NCBI RefSeq assembly: GCF_001905825.1 | Contig: NZ_LIVV01000003.1 | Span: 42,904-106,903 of the forward strand | DNA from: Streptomyces sp. CB02009 | Lineage (GTDB): Bacteria; Actinomycetota; Actinomycetes; Streptomycetales; Streptomycetaceae | Direction of reading: 5' to 3' | Length of the DNA stretch: 64,000 nucleotides | Shown here: piece after piece, positions 24,807 to 32,500 of the stretch | How positions within the stretch are numbered: the first letter of the stretch is position 1 | Layout: each line of letters begins with the position of its first letter | Made by a program: the position numbers and the translations under genes | The notes under the pieces: generated by a model | What the model was told of the DNA's origin: nothing | The model's database searches: none | Seen by the model: the letters and a program-made list of their open reading frames with translations, nothing else

Positions 24807-25826
24807 ATGACGTACGACGCCTACGGCCGCAACACCGCGGCCACCGACCCCGCCGCCCCTTACTACCGCCCCCGCCGGCTGCGCCGCACGCCCGCGCTGC
24901 GCCGGTTCGCCGCCGAGACCCGCGTCGGCCCCGCCAACCTCGTCCAGCCCCTCTTCCTCCGCGAGGGCCTCGCCGAGGCACGGGAGATCCCCTCCATGCC
25001 CGGCGTGTTCCAGCACACCCGTGACACCCTCCGCAAGGCCGCCGCCGAAGCGGTCGCCAACGGGGTCGGCGGCCTCATCCTCTTCGGCATCCCCGAGCAC
25101 AAGGACCCCACCGGCACCGGCGCGGTCGACCCGGACGGCATCCTCCAGGTCGCCCTCCGCGACGTCGTCGCCGAGGTCGGCGACTCCACGGTGATCATCG
25201 GCGACATCAACCTCGACGAGTACACCGACCACGGCCACACCGGAGTCCTGGACGCGAACGGCGACGTCGACAACGACGCCAGCATCGAGCTGTACGCGCA
25301 GGCCGCCGTCGTCCAGGCCGACGCGGGCGCCCAGATCGTCGCCCCCAGCGGCATGATGGACGGACAGGTCCGCCGCATCCGCGAGGCGCTCGACCGGGCG
25401 GGCCACCAGTCCGTGGCGATCCTCGGCTACTCCGCCAAGTACGCCTCGCACTTCTACGGCCCCTTCCGCGACGCCGTCGAGTCCACCCTGCGCGGCGACC
25501 GCAAGGGCTACCAGCAGTTCCCCGGCAACATCCGCGAGTCCCTCCTGGAGGTCTCGCTGGACGTGGCCGAGGGCGCCGACCTGGTGATGGTGAAGCCCGC
25601 GCTCGCCTACCTCGACATCGTCCGGCTCATCGCCGACCACGTGCAGGTGCCCGTCGCCGCCTACCAGGTCTCCGGCGAGTACTCCATGGTCGAGGCGGCC
25701 GCCGCCAAGGGCTGGATCGACCGCGACCAGGTCGTCCGCGAGAGCCTCGCCTCCATCCACCGCGCGGGCGCCACGCAGATCATCACCTACTGGGCCTCCG
25801 AGTTCGCCCAGACGCTGGACCGGTGA
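24807..25826 (+). CDS. hemB: HemB paralogue, delta-aminolevulinate dehydratase (porphobilinogen synthase)
   Basis: A 339-aa enzyme that condenses two 5-aminolevulinates to the pyrrole porphobilinogen. Both Schiff-base lysines are present (YSAKYASHFYGPF and MVKPALAYLDIV). The active-site metal segment reads DINLDEYTDHGHTG; zinc enzymes have three Cys here (C-x-C...HGHCG), so this is a zinc-independent type comparable to Mg-dependent forms. ATG 24807 has AAGGAG. hemA starts 4 bp after its stop. No hemC or hemD follows, unlike the housekeeping set. Making porphobilinogen, or condensing a related amino ketone, for a specialised product is inferred. Confidence 0.9.
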   Translation: MTYDAYGRNTAATDPAAPYYRPRRLRRTPALRRFAAETRVGPANLVQPLFLREGLAEAREIPSMPGVFQHTRDTLRKAAAEAVANGVGGLILFGIPEHKDPTGTGAVDPDGILQVALRDVVAEVGDSTVIIGDINLDEYTDHGHTGVLDANGDVDNDASIELYAQAAVVQADAGAQIVAPSGMMDGQVRRIREALDRAGHQSVAILGYSAKYASHFYGPFRDAVESTLRGDRKGYQQFPGNIRESLLEVSLDVAEGADLVMVKPALAYLDIVRLIADHVQVPVAAYQVSGEYSMVEAAAAKGWIDRDQVVRESLASIHRAGATQIITYWASEFAQTLDR

Positions 25827-25830
25827 CCCG

Positions 25831-27258
25831 GTGAGCCCGTCCTCCACCATGCTGGTCCTCGGCATCAGCCATGCCAGCGCCCCGCTCGACCTCCTGGAGA
25901 GACTCGCCGGCACCGACCGGCCCGCCGAGGACCTCGTCTCCGACGTCACCTCCGTCGACGGCATCGACGCCGCCGTCGTCGTCTCCACCTGCAACCGCCT
26001 GGAGATCTACGCCGAGACCCGCGGCGGCACCGCCGGCTTCGGGGACGCGGGCGAACCGGCGGCCGCCGGCGAACTGAACGGCCTCGGCAGGCTGTTCGCC
26101 GAGCACACCGGGGTCGACCACGAGGAGATCGCCCCGCACCTCTACAGCCACCACGCCGACGGAGCCGTACGCCATCTGTTCGCGGTGGCGTCCGGACTCG
26201 AATCGGTCGTGGTCGGCGAGGACCAGATCCTCGGGCAGGTGAAGCTGGGCCTCGAACGCTCCCAGCGGCTCGACCGCACCGGCCGGGTCCTCGCCAAGGC
26301 CGTGCAGACCGCCCTGCGGGTCGGCAAACGGGCCCGCAACGAGACCGGTCTCAACGAGGCGGGCCGCTCGCTCGCCACCGCCGGACTCGGCTTCTTCGAG
26401 CGCCGGGTCGGCTCCCTGCACGGCAAGACCGCCCTGGTCATCGGCGCCGGAGCCTTCGCCGGGGTCGTCGTCGCCGCGCTGCGCCGCTCCGGCCTCGACC
26501 GGGTCCACGTCGCCAACCGCACCCCGGAGAAGGCGCAGCGGCTCGCCGAGACCACCGGCGGCGTCGGGTACGACCTGACGGACCTGCCGAAACTGCTCAC
26601 CGAGGTGGACGTGGTCGTCGGCGCCACCGCCGCCACCGGCCACCTCGTCTCCGCCCGGGACGTCGAGGAGGCGCTCGCCGCCCGGGACGGCCGCGAGCTG
26701 TTCCTGCTCGACCTGTCCCTTCCGCACAACATCGCGCCCGGCGCGGCCGACCTGCCCGGCGTCACCTTCGTCGACCTCCGCCGGATCGCGGAGGAGGGCC
26801 AGGAGGACGAGATCTCGGCGGCCAGCGTCCAGGCCGCGCACGAGCTGATCGACGCGGAGGTCGAGCAGTTCCGCACCGGACTGCGGCTCGCCGGCGCCAA
26901 GCCGGTCCTCACCGCGCTCCGGACCGCCGCCACCGAGGCCGCCGACGTCGAACTCAACCGTCTCGCACGCCGGCTGGACGGCATCGAAGGCGTCGACGGC
27001 ACGGTGCGGCGGGAGATCGACCGCAGCGTACGGCGGATCGTCGACAAGGCCCTGCACCAGCCCACCGTCCTGGTGCGGGAGCTCGCGGCCGACCCCGACG
27101 GCGCCCGGCACATCGCCGCCTTCACCCGCCTCTTCGCGGCGGCGGAGGCCGAGGACGGCGCCGGCGCCCCACAGCAGGCGCAACAAGCACAGCAGGCACA
27201 GCACGCGCAGAACGACCCGAACGCACAGAACGAGACGAAGATCGAGGCCATCGCATGA
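25831..27258 (+). CDS. hemA: HemA paralogue, glutamyl-tRNA reductase
   Basis: NADPH-dependent reductase (475 aa) converting Glu-tRNA to glutamate-1-semialdehyde, the first committed C5-pathway step. The catalytic Cys lies in VVVSTCNRLEIY (about residue 54); GQVKLGLERSQ, the nucleotide site VIGAGAFAGVVVAAL and the C-terminal dimerisation domain are present. The C-terminus ends in a Gln/Ala repeat tail (QQAQQAQQAQHAQ). GTG 25831 follows hemB closely; an ATG at 25849 is an alternative start. Its stop overlaps the next start (ATGA). With the nearby second gltX and hemL it makes a self-contained 5-aminolevulinate route. Confidence 0.93.
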   Translation: MSPSSTMLVLGISHASAPLDLLERLAGTDRPAEDLVSDVTSVDGIDAAVVVSTCNRLEIYAETRGGTAGFGDAGEPAAAGELNGLGRLFAEHTGVDHEEIAPHLYSHHADGAVRHLFAVASGLESVVVGEDQILGQVKLGLERSQRLDRTGRVLAKAVQTALRVGKRARNETGLNEAGRSLATAGLGFFERRVGSLHGKTALVIGAGAFAGVVVAALRRSGLDRVHVANRTPEKAQRLAETTGGVGYDLTDLPKLLTEVDVVVGATAATGHLVSARDVEEALAARDGRELFLLDLSLPHNIAPGAADLPGVTFVDLRRIAEEGQEDEISAASVQAAHELIDAEVEQFRTGLRLAGAKPVLTALRTAATEAADVELNRLARRLDGIEGVDGTVRREIDRSVRRIVDKALHQPTVLVRELAADPDGARHIAAFTRLFAAAEAEDGAGAPQQAQQAQQAQHAQNDPNAQNETKIEAIA

Positions 27259-29318
27259 GTGACATCTCGGCTCTCTGGGAAGCCGAATCCATCGCCGTCA
27301 TCGGCGCCAGCGAGCGCCCCGGCGCCCTGGGCCGCAAGCCGCTCGACTACCTCCTCCGGTACGGCTACAAGGGCCGCATCCTGCCGGTCAACCCGCGCTC
27401 CCCGGAGATCCTCGGAGTCCCCGCGTACCCCAGCGTGAAGGACGCCCCCGGCCCCGTCGACCTCGCCCTGATCATGGTCTCCGCCGAACGGGTCGCCGGC
27501 GCCGTCGACGACTGCGTGGCCGCCGGCGTCAAGCTCGCCGTCATCGCCTCCTCCGGCTTCGCCGAGACCGGTGAGGAGGGCGCCCGGCTCCAGGACGAGA
27601 TCGTCGCCAAGGCCCGCGCCGGAGGCCTGCGGATCATCGGCCCCAACTGCATCGGTGCCGTCGGGTACGAGAACCGCGTCCTCGCCACCTTCAGCCCCCT
27701 CTTCGGCGCCGAGTCCGTGCCCTTCGAGCCCGGCACCCTCGCCTTCGTCAGCCAGAGCGGCGCGCTCGGCTTCGGGGCCGCCAGCCTCGCCCTGGAGCGG
27801 GGCCTGCGCCCCGGCTGGGTCGTCAGCACCGGCAACGACGCCGACGTCACCGCCCTCGAAGTCCTCCGCGAACTCGCCGCCGTCCCCGAAGTCACCGGTC
27901 TGCTCGGGTACCTGGAGGACACCCCGGACATCGGGACCCTCCGCGAACTGGCCGGCTCCGGCAAGCCCGTCGCCCTGCTCAAGTCGGGCCGCACCGAGGC
28001 CGGCGGCCGGGCCGCCGCCTCGCACACCGGCGCCCTCGCCACCGACGACCGCGTCCTGGACGCGGCCCTGCGCGGCCTCGGCATCGTCCGTGTCGACGAC
28101 ATCGACGAACTCCTCGACGTGGCACGGGTCTTCGAGTCCGAGCGGCGCCCCACCGGGAACCGGGTCGCCGTGGTCACCACCTCCGGCGGCTCCGGCATCC
28201 TCGCCGCCGACGCCGTCGAGGCCCACGGCCTCGAACTCAGCGCCCTGGAACCGCGCAGCAAGGAGGCGCTCGCCGAGATCGTCCCCGCCTTCGGGGCCAT
28301 CGACAACCCCGTCGACATCACGGCCACGGTCCTCAGCGACCCCTCGCTCTTCGACCGCTCCCTCGACGTCCTGATCGCCGACGACACCGTCGACATCATC
28401 GTCGCCGCCTTCTGCGTGATGGCCGGACCCGATGTCGAGAAGGCCGTCAACGCCCTCTCCCGCGCGGCCGAGAAGGGCGGCAAGCCCATCCTCGTCGCCC
28501 GCACCGGCGCCGACTTCCTCGCCCCCGACGCCCCGCGCGACCTGCGCGAGGCCGGGCTCCCCGAGTACCCCACGCCGGCCCGCGCCCTGCGCGCCGCCGC
28601 CGCCCTCTGGGAGGTCAGCCGCCCCCGTACCCTGCCGGACGCCCCGCGCCCCGGGACCGTGCCGGGCCCCGGTGCCGGGGCCACCGAACCCGAGCTGAAG
28701 CGGCTGCTCGCCGAGGCCGGGATCTCGGTGCCCCAGGGCCGTATCGCCGAGGACGCCGAGGACGCCGTGCGCGCCGTCACCGAGGTCGGGGGTACGGCCG
28801 TGCTCAAGGCCGTCGTGCCGGGCCTGCTCCACAAGACGGAGGCCGGGGGAGTGGAGATCGGCGTCACCGCCGACACCGCGCCCGAGGTCCACGCCCGCCT
28901 CGCCGCCCTCGGCGGACAGGTGCTCGTCGAGGAACTGATCGACCGGGAGGGCGAGGGCGTCGAGCTGATCGTCGGCGTCCACACCACCGACCTGGGCCCG
29001 GTGCTCACCGCCGGCCTCGGCGGGATCTTCACCGAGGTCCTGGACGACGTCGGCCACCGGCTCCTGCCGCTCGCCCCCGGTGAGGGGGCCGACCTCCTCG
29101 CCGGGCTGCGCGGCGCGAAGATACTCGGCGGGGCGCGCGGGCGTACCGCCGTGGACATCGATGCCGCCGCCGAACTCCTCCACAAGATCGGTGCGTTGGT
29201 GCAGGACTGGCCCACCGGCTTCGCCCTGGACCTGAACCCCGTCCGCGTCCTGCCGAAGGGCGCCGTCGTCCTCGACGCGGCCCTCGGTTTCGACGCCCCC
29301 GAGGAGGCCGGGCGATGA
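27255..29318 (+). CDS. NDP-forming acyl-CoA synthetase (ACD-type, fused alpha and beta)
   Basis: A 687-aa ligase in one chain: CoA-binding Rossmann domain ([20 protein letters not shown], about 10-30), two succinyl-CoA-ligase-like domains with the phosphohistidine loop [11 protein letters not shown] (about 256-266), then a C-terminal ATP-grasp domain (about 475-687; [20 protein letters not shown]). It should activate a carboxylic acid to its CoA thioester with ATP, releasing ADP and phosphate. It lies between hemA and hemL with 4-bp overlaps both sides. Activating 5-aminolevulinate or a later acid is conceivable; C5N-unit pathways also activate 5-aminolevulinate, though with AMP-forming ligases. 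Confidence 0.85.
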   Translation: MSDISALWEAESIAVIGASERPGALGRKPLDYLLRYGYKGRILPVNPRSPEILGVPAYPSVKDAPGPVDLALIMVSAERVAGAVDDCVAAGVKLAVIASSGFAETGEEGARLQDEIVAKARAGGLRIIGPNCIGAVGYENRVLATFSPLFGAESVPFEPGTLAFVSQSGALGFGAASLALERGLRPGWVVSTGNDADVTALEVLRELAAVPEVTGLLGYLEDTPDIGTLRELAGSGKPVALLKSGRTEAGGRAAASHTGALATDDRVLDAALRGLGIVRVDDIDELLDVARVFESERRPTGNRVAVVTTSGGSGILAADAVEAHGLELSALEPRSKEALAEIVPAFGAIDNPVDITATVLSDPSLFDRSLDVLIADDTVDIIVAAFCVMAGPDVEKAVNALSRAAEKGGKPILVARTGADFLAPDAPRDLREAGLPEYPTPARALRAAAALWEVSRPRTLPDAPRPGTVPGPGAGATEPELKRLLAEAGISVPQGRIAEDAEDAVRAVTEVGGTAVLKAVVPGLLHKTEAGGVEIGVTADTAPEVHARLAALGGQVLVEELIDREGEGVELIVGVHTTDLGPVLTAGLGGIFTEVLDDVGHRLLPLAPGEGADLLAGLRGAKILGGARGRTAVDIDAAAELLHKIGALVQDWPTGFALDLNPVRVLPKGAVVLDAALGFDAPEEAGR

Positions 29319-30616
29319 GCGGCGCAGGGACCGCGAGCCGAGCGCTCTTCGAGCGGGCCCGCCGGGTCACCCCCGGCGGCGTCAACTCCCCGGTGCGCGC
29401 CTTCGGGGCCGTCGGCGGCACCCCGCCGTTCATGGCCTCGGCCCAGGGCCCGTACCTCACGGACGCCGACGGCAACGAGTACGTCGACCTGATCTGCTCC
29501 TGGGGTCCGATGATCCTGGGCCACCGGCACCCGGCCGTCGTCGAGGCGGTCGGCCGGGCCCTGTCGCTCGGCACGTCGTTCGGAGCGCCGTCCACCGGGG
29601 AGGTCGAGCTCGCCGAGGAGATCGTCGAGCGGGTCGCCCCGGTCGAGCAGGTCCGCCTCGTCAGCTCCGGCACCGAGGCGACGATGTCGGCGATCCGGCT
29701 CGCCCGCGGCTTCACCGGGCGCGGCAAGATCGTGAAGTTCGCCGGCTGCTACCACGGCCACGTGGACGCGCTCCTCGCCTCGGCCGGCTCCGGTCTCGCG
29801 ACCTTCGCGCTCCCCGACACACCGGGCGTCACCGGAGCACAGGCGAGCGACACCATCGTCCTGCCGTACAACGACCTGGCCTCCGTCGAGAAGGTCTTCG
29901 CCGAGATCGGCGACGAGATCGCCGCCGTGATCACGGAGGCCGCGCCCGGCAACATGGGGGCCGTCCCGCCGTTGCCCGGCTTCAACGCGGGCCTGAAGGA
30001 GATCACGTCACGGCACGGGGCGCTCTTCGTCTCCGACGAGGTGATGACCGGCTTCCGGGCCAGCCGCGCCGGCTGGTACGGACGGGACGGCGTGGCCCCG
30101 GACCTGCTGACCTTCGGCAAGGTCATGGGCGGCGGCTTCCCGGCGGCGGCCTTCGGCGGTCGCGCCGACGTGATGGCCCACCTGGCCCCGGCCGGACCCG
30201 TCTACCAGGCGGGCACGCTCTCGGGGAACCCGGTCGCCACCGCCGCCGGCCTCGCCACGCTCCGGCACAGCACCCCCGAGGTGTACGAGCGGCTCGACGA
30301 GGTCTCGGCGACGCTCGGCCGCGAGGTCTCGGCGGCGCTGGCCAAGGAGGGCGTGGCGCACCGGGTCCAGTACTCCGGCACGATGTTCTCGGTCTTCTTC
30401 ACCGAGGACGAGGTCGTCGACTTCGACGGCGTCCGCGCCACGGAGTCGTACCGGTACACGCCCTTCTTCCACGAGCTCCTGCGCCGCGGCGTCTACCTGC
30501 CGCCGTCGCCCTTCGAGGCCTGGTTCGTCTCGGCCTCGCACGACGACCGGGCGGTGAGCCGGGTGGTCGAGGCACTGCCCGCGGCGGCCGCGGCGGCAGC
30601 GGCCGCGAGGCCCTGA
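29315..30616 (+). CDS. hemL: HemL paralogue, glutamate-1-semialdehyde 2,1-aminomutase
   Basis: PLP enzyme (433 aa, normal length) converting glutamate-1-semialdehyde to 5-aminolevulinate. Family markers: [20 protein letters not shown] at the start, [36 protein letters not shown], and the PLP lysine in [17 protein letters not shown]. The start overlaps the CoA-synthetase stop. It is last in the seven-gene operon; a strong hairpin follows within 30 bp. The C-terminus is Ala-rich. Streptomyces normally has one hemL elsewhere, so this is likely an extra copy, though loss of the other cannot be excluded from this window. Confidence 0.93.
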   Translation: MSGAGTASRALFERARRVTPGGVNSPVRAFGAVGGTPPFMASAQGPYLTDADGNEYVDLICSWGPMILGHRHPAVVEAVGRALSLGTSFGAPSTGEVELAEEIVERVAPVEQVRLVSSGTEATMSAIRLARGFTGRGKIVKFAGCYHGHVDALLASAGSGLATFALPDTPGVTGAQASDTIVLPYNDLASVEKVFAEIGDEIAAVITEAAPGNMGAVPPLPGFNAGLKEITSRHGALFVSDEVMTGFRASRAGWYGRDGVAPDLLTFGKVMGGGFPAAAFGGRADVMAHLAPAGPVYQAGTLSGNPVATAAGLATLRHSTPEVYERLDEVSATLGREVSAALAKEGVAHRVQYSGTMFSVFFTEDEVVDFDGVRATESYRYTPFFHELLRRGVYLPPSPFEAWFVSASHDDRAVSRVVEALPAAAAAAAAARP

Positions 30617-30641
30617 CACCGGGGCCGCGGAGGAGAGACGA

Positions 30642-30676
30642 GGAAGGCCCCCGTGGCAGGACCACGGGGGCCTTCC
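30642..30676 (+). terminator. Strong hairpin terminator after hemL
   Basis: GGAAGGCCCCCGTGG-CAGGA-CCACGGGGGCCTTCC, a perfect 15-bp stem with a 5-nt loop, followed by CCTTTCCCC. It closes the seven-gene operon. Confidence 0.88.
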
Positions 30677-30718
30677 CCTTTCCCCTCCGTACGGATCCCT
30701 CCGTACGGATACGCGTCG

Positions 30719-30749
30719 GAGCCGATCCGCGGCGACCGCGGATCGGCTC
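30719..30749. terminator. Second hairpin between hemL and ohr
   Basis: GAGCCGATCCGCGG-CGA-CCGCGGATCGGCTC, a perfect 14-bp stem with a 3-nt loop, flanked on both sides by CTCCGTACGG words. It sits 24 bp past the ohr stop and probably terminates the reverse transcript. Confidence 0.75.
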
Positions 30750-30773
30750 TCCTCCGTACGGACGGGAAGGGGG

Positions 30774-31190
30774 CTACGGGGCGAGGTTCACCCGTACCTC
30801 CACGTTCCCCCGGACCGCCTTCGAGTACGGGCAGCGCCCGTGCGCCGCGTCGGCCAGGCGACGGGCCTCGTCGGCGTCCAGTCCGGGGAGTTCGACGGTG
30901 AGGACGACCGACAGGTGGAACCCGCTGTCCTCCTTGTGGAGGGCCACCTCGGCGACGACCGTGTCGTCCGCCAGCGCGACCTTGGACTCCCGCGCGGAGA
31001 CCCGGAGCGCGCTGTGGAAGCAGGCGGCGTAGCCGGCGGCGAAGAGCTGCTCGGGGTTGGTCGCGGTGCCGGATCCGCCCACGGCCTTGGGACTCGACAG
31101 CGGAAGGTCGAGCAGCCCGTCGGAGGAGCGCACGGCGCCGTTGCGCCCGTCTCCGGTGGAGGTGACCTCGGCGGTGTAGACGACGGCCAT
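30774..31190 (-). CDS. Organic hydroperoxide resistance protein (OsmC/Ohr family)
   Basis: A 138-aa thiol peroxidase that detoxifies organic hydroperoxides in the cytoplasm. The two redox cysteines are in AAGYAACFHSAL (about residue 57) and HGRCPYSKA (about 121). The N-terminus VVYTAEVTSTGDGRNGAVRS and the NPEQLFAAGYAAC motif are typical of Ohr rather than OsmC. ATG 31190 has AAAGG upstream. It is convergent to hemL and divergent from the CoA-transferase gene. No OhrR-type regulator gene adjoins it. It is probably unrelated to the hem operon. Confidence 0.92.
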   Translation of the reverse strand: MAVVYTAEVTSTGDGRNGAVRSSDGLLDLPLSSPKAVGGSGTATNPEQLFAAGYAACFHSALRVSARESKVALADDTVVAEVALHKEDSGFHLSVVLTVELPGLDADEARRLADAAHGRCPYSKAVRGNVEVRVNLAP

Positions 31191-31342
31191 TTCGTCATGC
31201 CTTTCGACTTCGGGAAAGGGGGAATTCCCCCAGTCTCGGGCGCCGCCGAATTCCGGACGCTACGGATGTCCGCAGTCCCCTGACCCGCCCTCCGGAATAG
31301 CGTGGAAAGCATCACAGACCTTTGGACACGAGGGAGTTGGCC

Positions 31343-32452
31343 ATGGCCGGACCGCTGACCGGAGTGCGCGTACTGGAATTCGCGGGCTCGGCACCGACGG
31401 CGTTCGTCGGAACCGTCCTCGCGGGGCTCGGCGCCGACGTCGTACGGGTCGACCGGGCGCCCGGGAAGGCCGCCGGCCCCGACGAGCCGCGCCCGGCGGA
31501 GAACCCGCTCTCCCGCGGCCGCCGTTCGGTCGCCCTGGACCTCAAGAGCCCCGAGGGCGTCGAACAGGCCCTGTCGCTCGCCGAGCACGCCGACATCCTC
31601 GTCGAGGGCTTCCGTCCCGGCGTCGCCGACCGGCTCGGCATCGGGCCGGAGGCGGCGCACGCCCGCAACCCGCGCCTCGTGTACGGACGGGTCAGCGGCT
31701 GGGGCCAGCAGGGCGAGTGGGCCGGCCGCGCCGCCCACGACCTGGCGGTCCTGGCCCTGACCGGGGCCCTCGACGTCGACCCGGTCACCGGTGACCCGGT
31801 GCTGCCGCCGACCGCGTACCTCTCCAGCTTCGCCGGCGGCGCCAACGCCCATGTGCAGGGGCTGCTCGCCGCGCTCCACGAGCGGGAGCGCTCGGGCCGG
31901 GGCCAGGTCGTCGACACCGCGCTCGCCGACGGCGCCGCCCTGATCTCCACGCTGATCCACCAGTGGCGCGAGGTCCCCGGCAACCACACCGTCACCGACG
32001 CCCCGCACTACTCGCTCTACCGGGCCGCCGACGGCCACCACCTCGCGGTCGCCGCCATCGAACCCCGGCTCTACCAGAACCTCCTGGAGCAGCTGGGCCT
32101 CACGGACGCCGGCACCCGCCCCGAGGACAGCGGCCTCCCGGACCGCTCCGACCCGGCGGCCTGGCCCGCGCTCCGCGAGCTGATCGCGGCCCGGTTCGCG
32201 ACCCGGGACCGCGACCACTGGGTCAAGCTCTTCGACGCCGTGGACGCGGGAGTCGCTCCGGTCCTCACAGCCGCGGAAGCCGCCGCGCACCACCAACTCG
32301 CGGCCCGCGGGGCCTTCGTGGCGATCGGGGACAGCGCCGTCCGCCAGCCCGCCCCGCCCTCCCGCTTCGACCGCACCCCCGCGGCGGCCCCGGGCCGCGC
32401 CCCCTTGCCGGGCGAGCACACGGAGGAGGTCCTCGCCGAGTGGCGGGGGTGA
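31343..32452 (+). CDS. CaiB/BaiF family III CoA transferase or acyl-CoA racemase
   Basis: A 369-aa protein of the family III CoA-transferase fold. It begins MAGPLTGVRVLEFAGSAPTA; RRSVALDLKSPEG, LVYGRVSGWGQQGEWAGRAA and the catalytic Asp segment GQVVDTALADGAALI are present. The His-Asp in RAAHDLAVLALTGAL matches alpha-methylacyl-CoA racemase better than formyl- or succinyl-CoA transferases, so racemisation of 2-methylacyl-CoA is the best guess. ATG 31343 follows GAGGGAG. It stands alone, ending at a convergent hairpin; membership in the hem locus is uncertain. Confidence 0.85.
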   Translation: MAGPLTGVRVLEFAGSAPTAFVGTVLAGLGADVVRVDRAPGKAAGPDEPRPAENPLSRGRRSVALDLKSPEGVEQALSLAEHADILVEGFRPGVADRLGIGPEAAHARNPRLVYGRVSGWGQQGEWAGRAAHDLAVLALTGALDVDPVTGDPVLPPTAYLSSFAGGANAHVQGLLAALHERERSGRGQVVDTALADGAALISTLIHQWREVPGNHTVTDAPHYSLYRAADGHHLAVAAIEPRLYQNLLEQLGLTDAGTRPEDSGLPDRSDPAAWPALRELIAARFATRDRDHWVKLFDAVDAGVAPVLTAAEAAAHHQLAARGAFVAIGDSAVRQPAPPSRFDRTPAAAPGRAPLPGEHTEEVLAEWRG

Positions 32453-32465
32453 TCCGGCCGGGCTC

Positions 32466-32500
32466 CGGGCGACCGTCCGGATCACCCGGCCGGTCGCCCG
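32466..32500. terminator. Hairpin at convergent CoA-transferase / MMPL gene ends
   Basis: CGGGCGACCG and CGGTCGCCCG form a perfect 10-bp stem around a 15-nt loop in the 48-bp gap between the two stops; probably bidirectional. Confidence 0.6.

Noticed and set aside
26142..29183. Long reverse open frame opposite hemA and the CoA synthetase
   Set aside because: Shadow frame; the forward strand encodes complete enzymes with catalytic residues.
13856..30616. Classical C5N-unit (2-amino-3-hydroxycyclopentenone) cluster
   Set aside because: No ALA synthase, no AMP-forming ALA ligase or amide synthetase of that type, and a hemB copy is present, which C5N formation does not need.
30774..32452. Ohr and CaiB genes as part of the hem operon
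   Set aside because: Two hairpins and opposite orientation separate Ohr, and CaiB has its own promoter region; membership cannot be supported.
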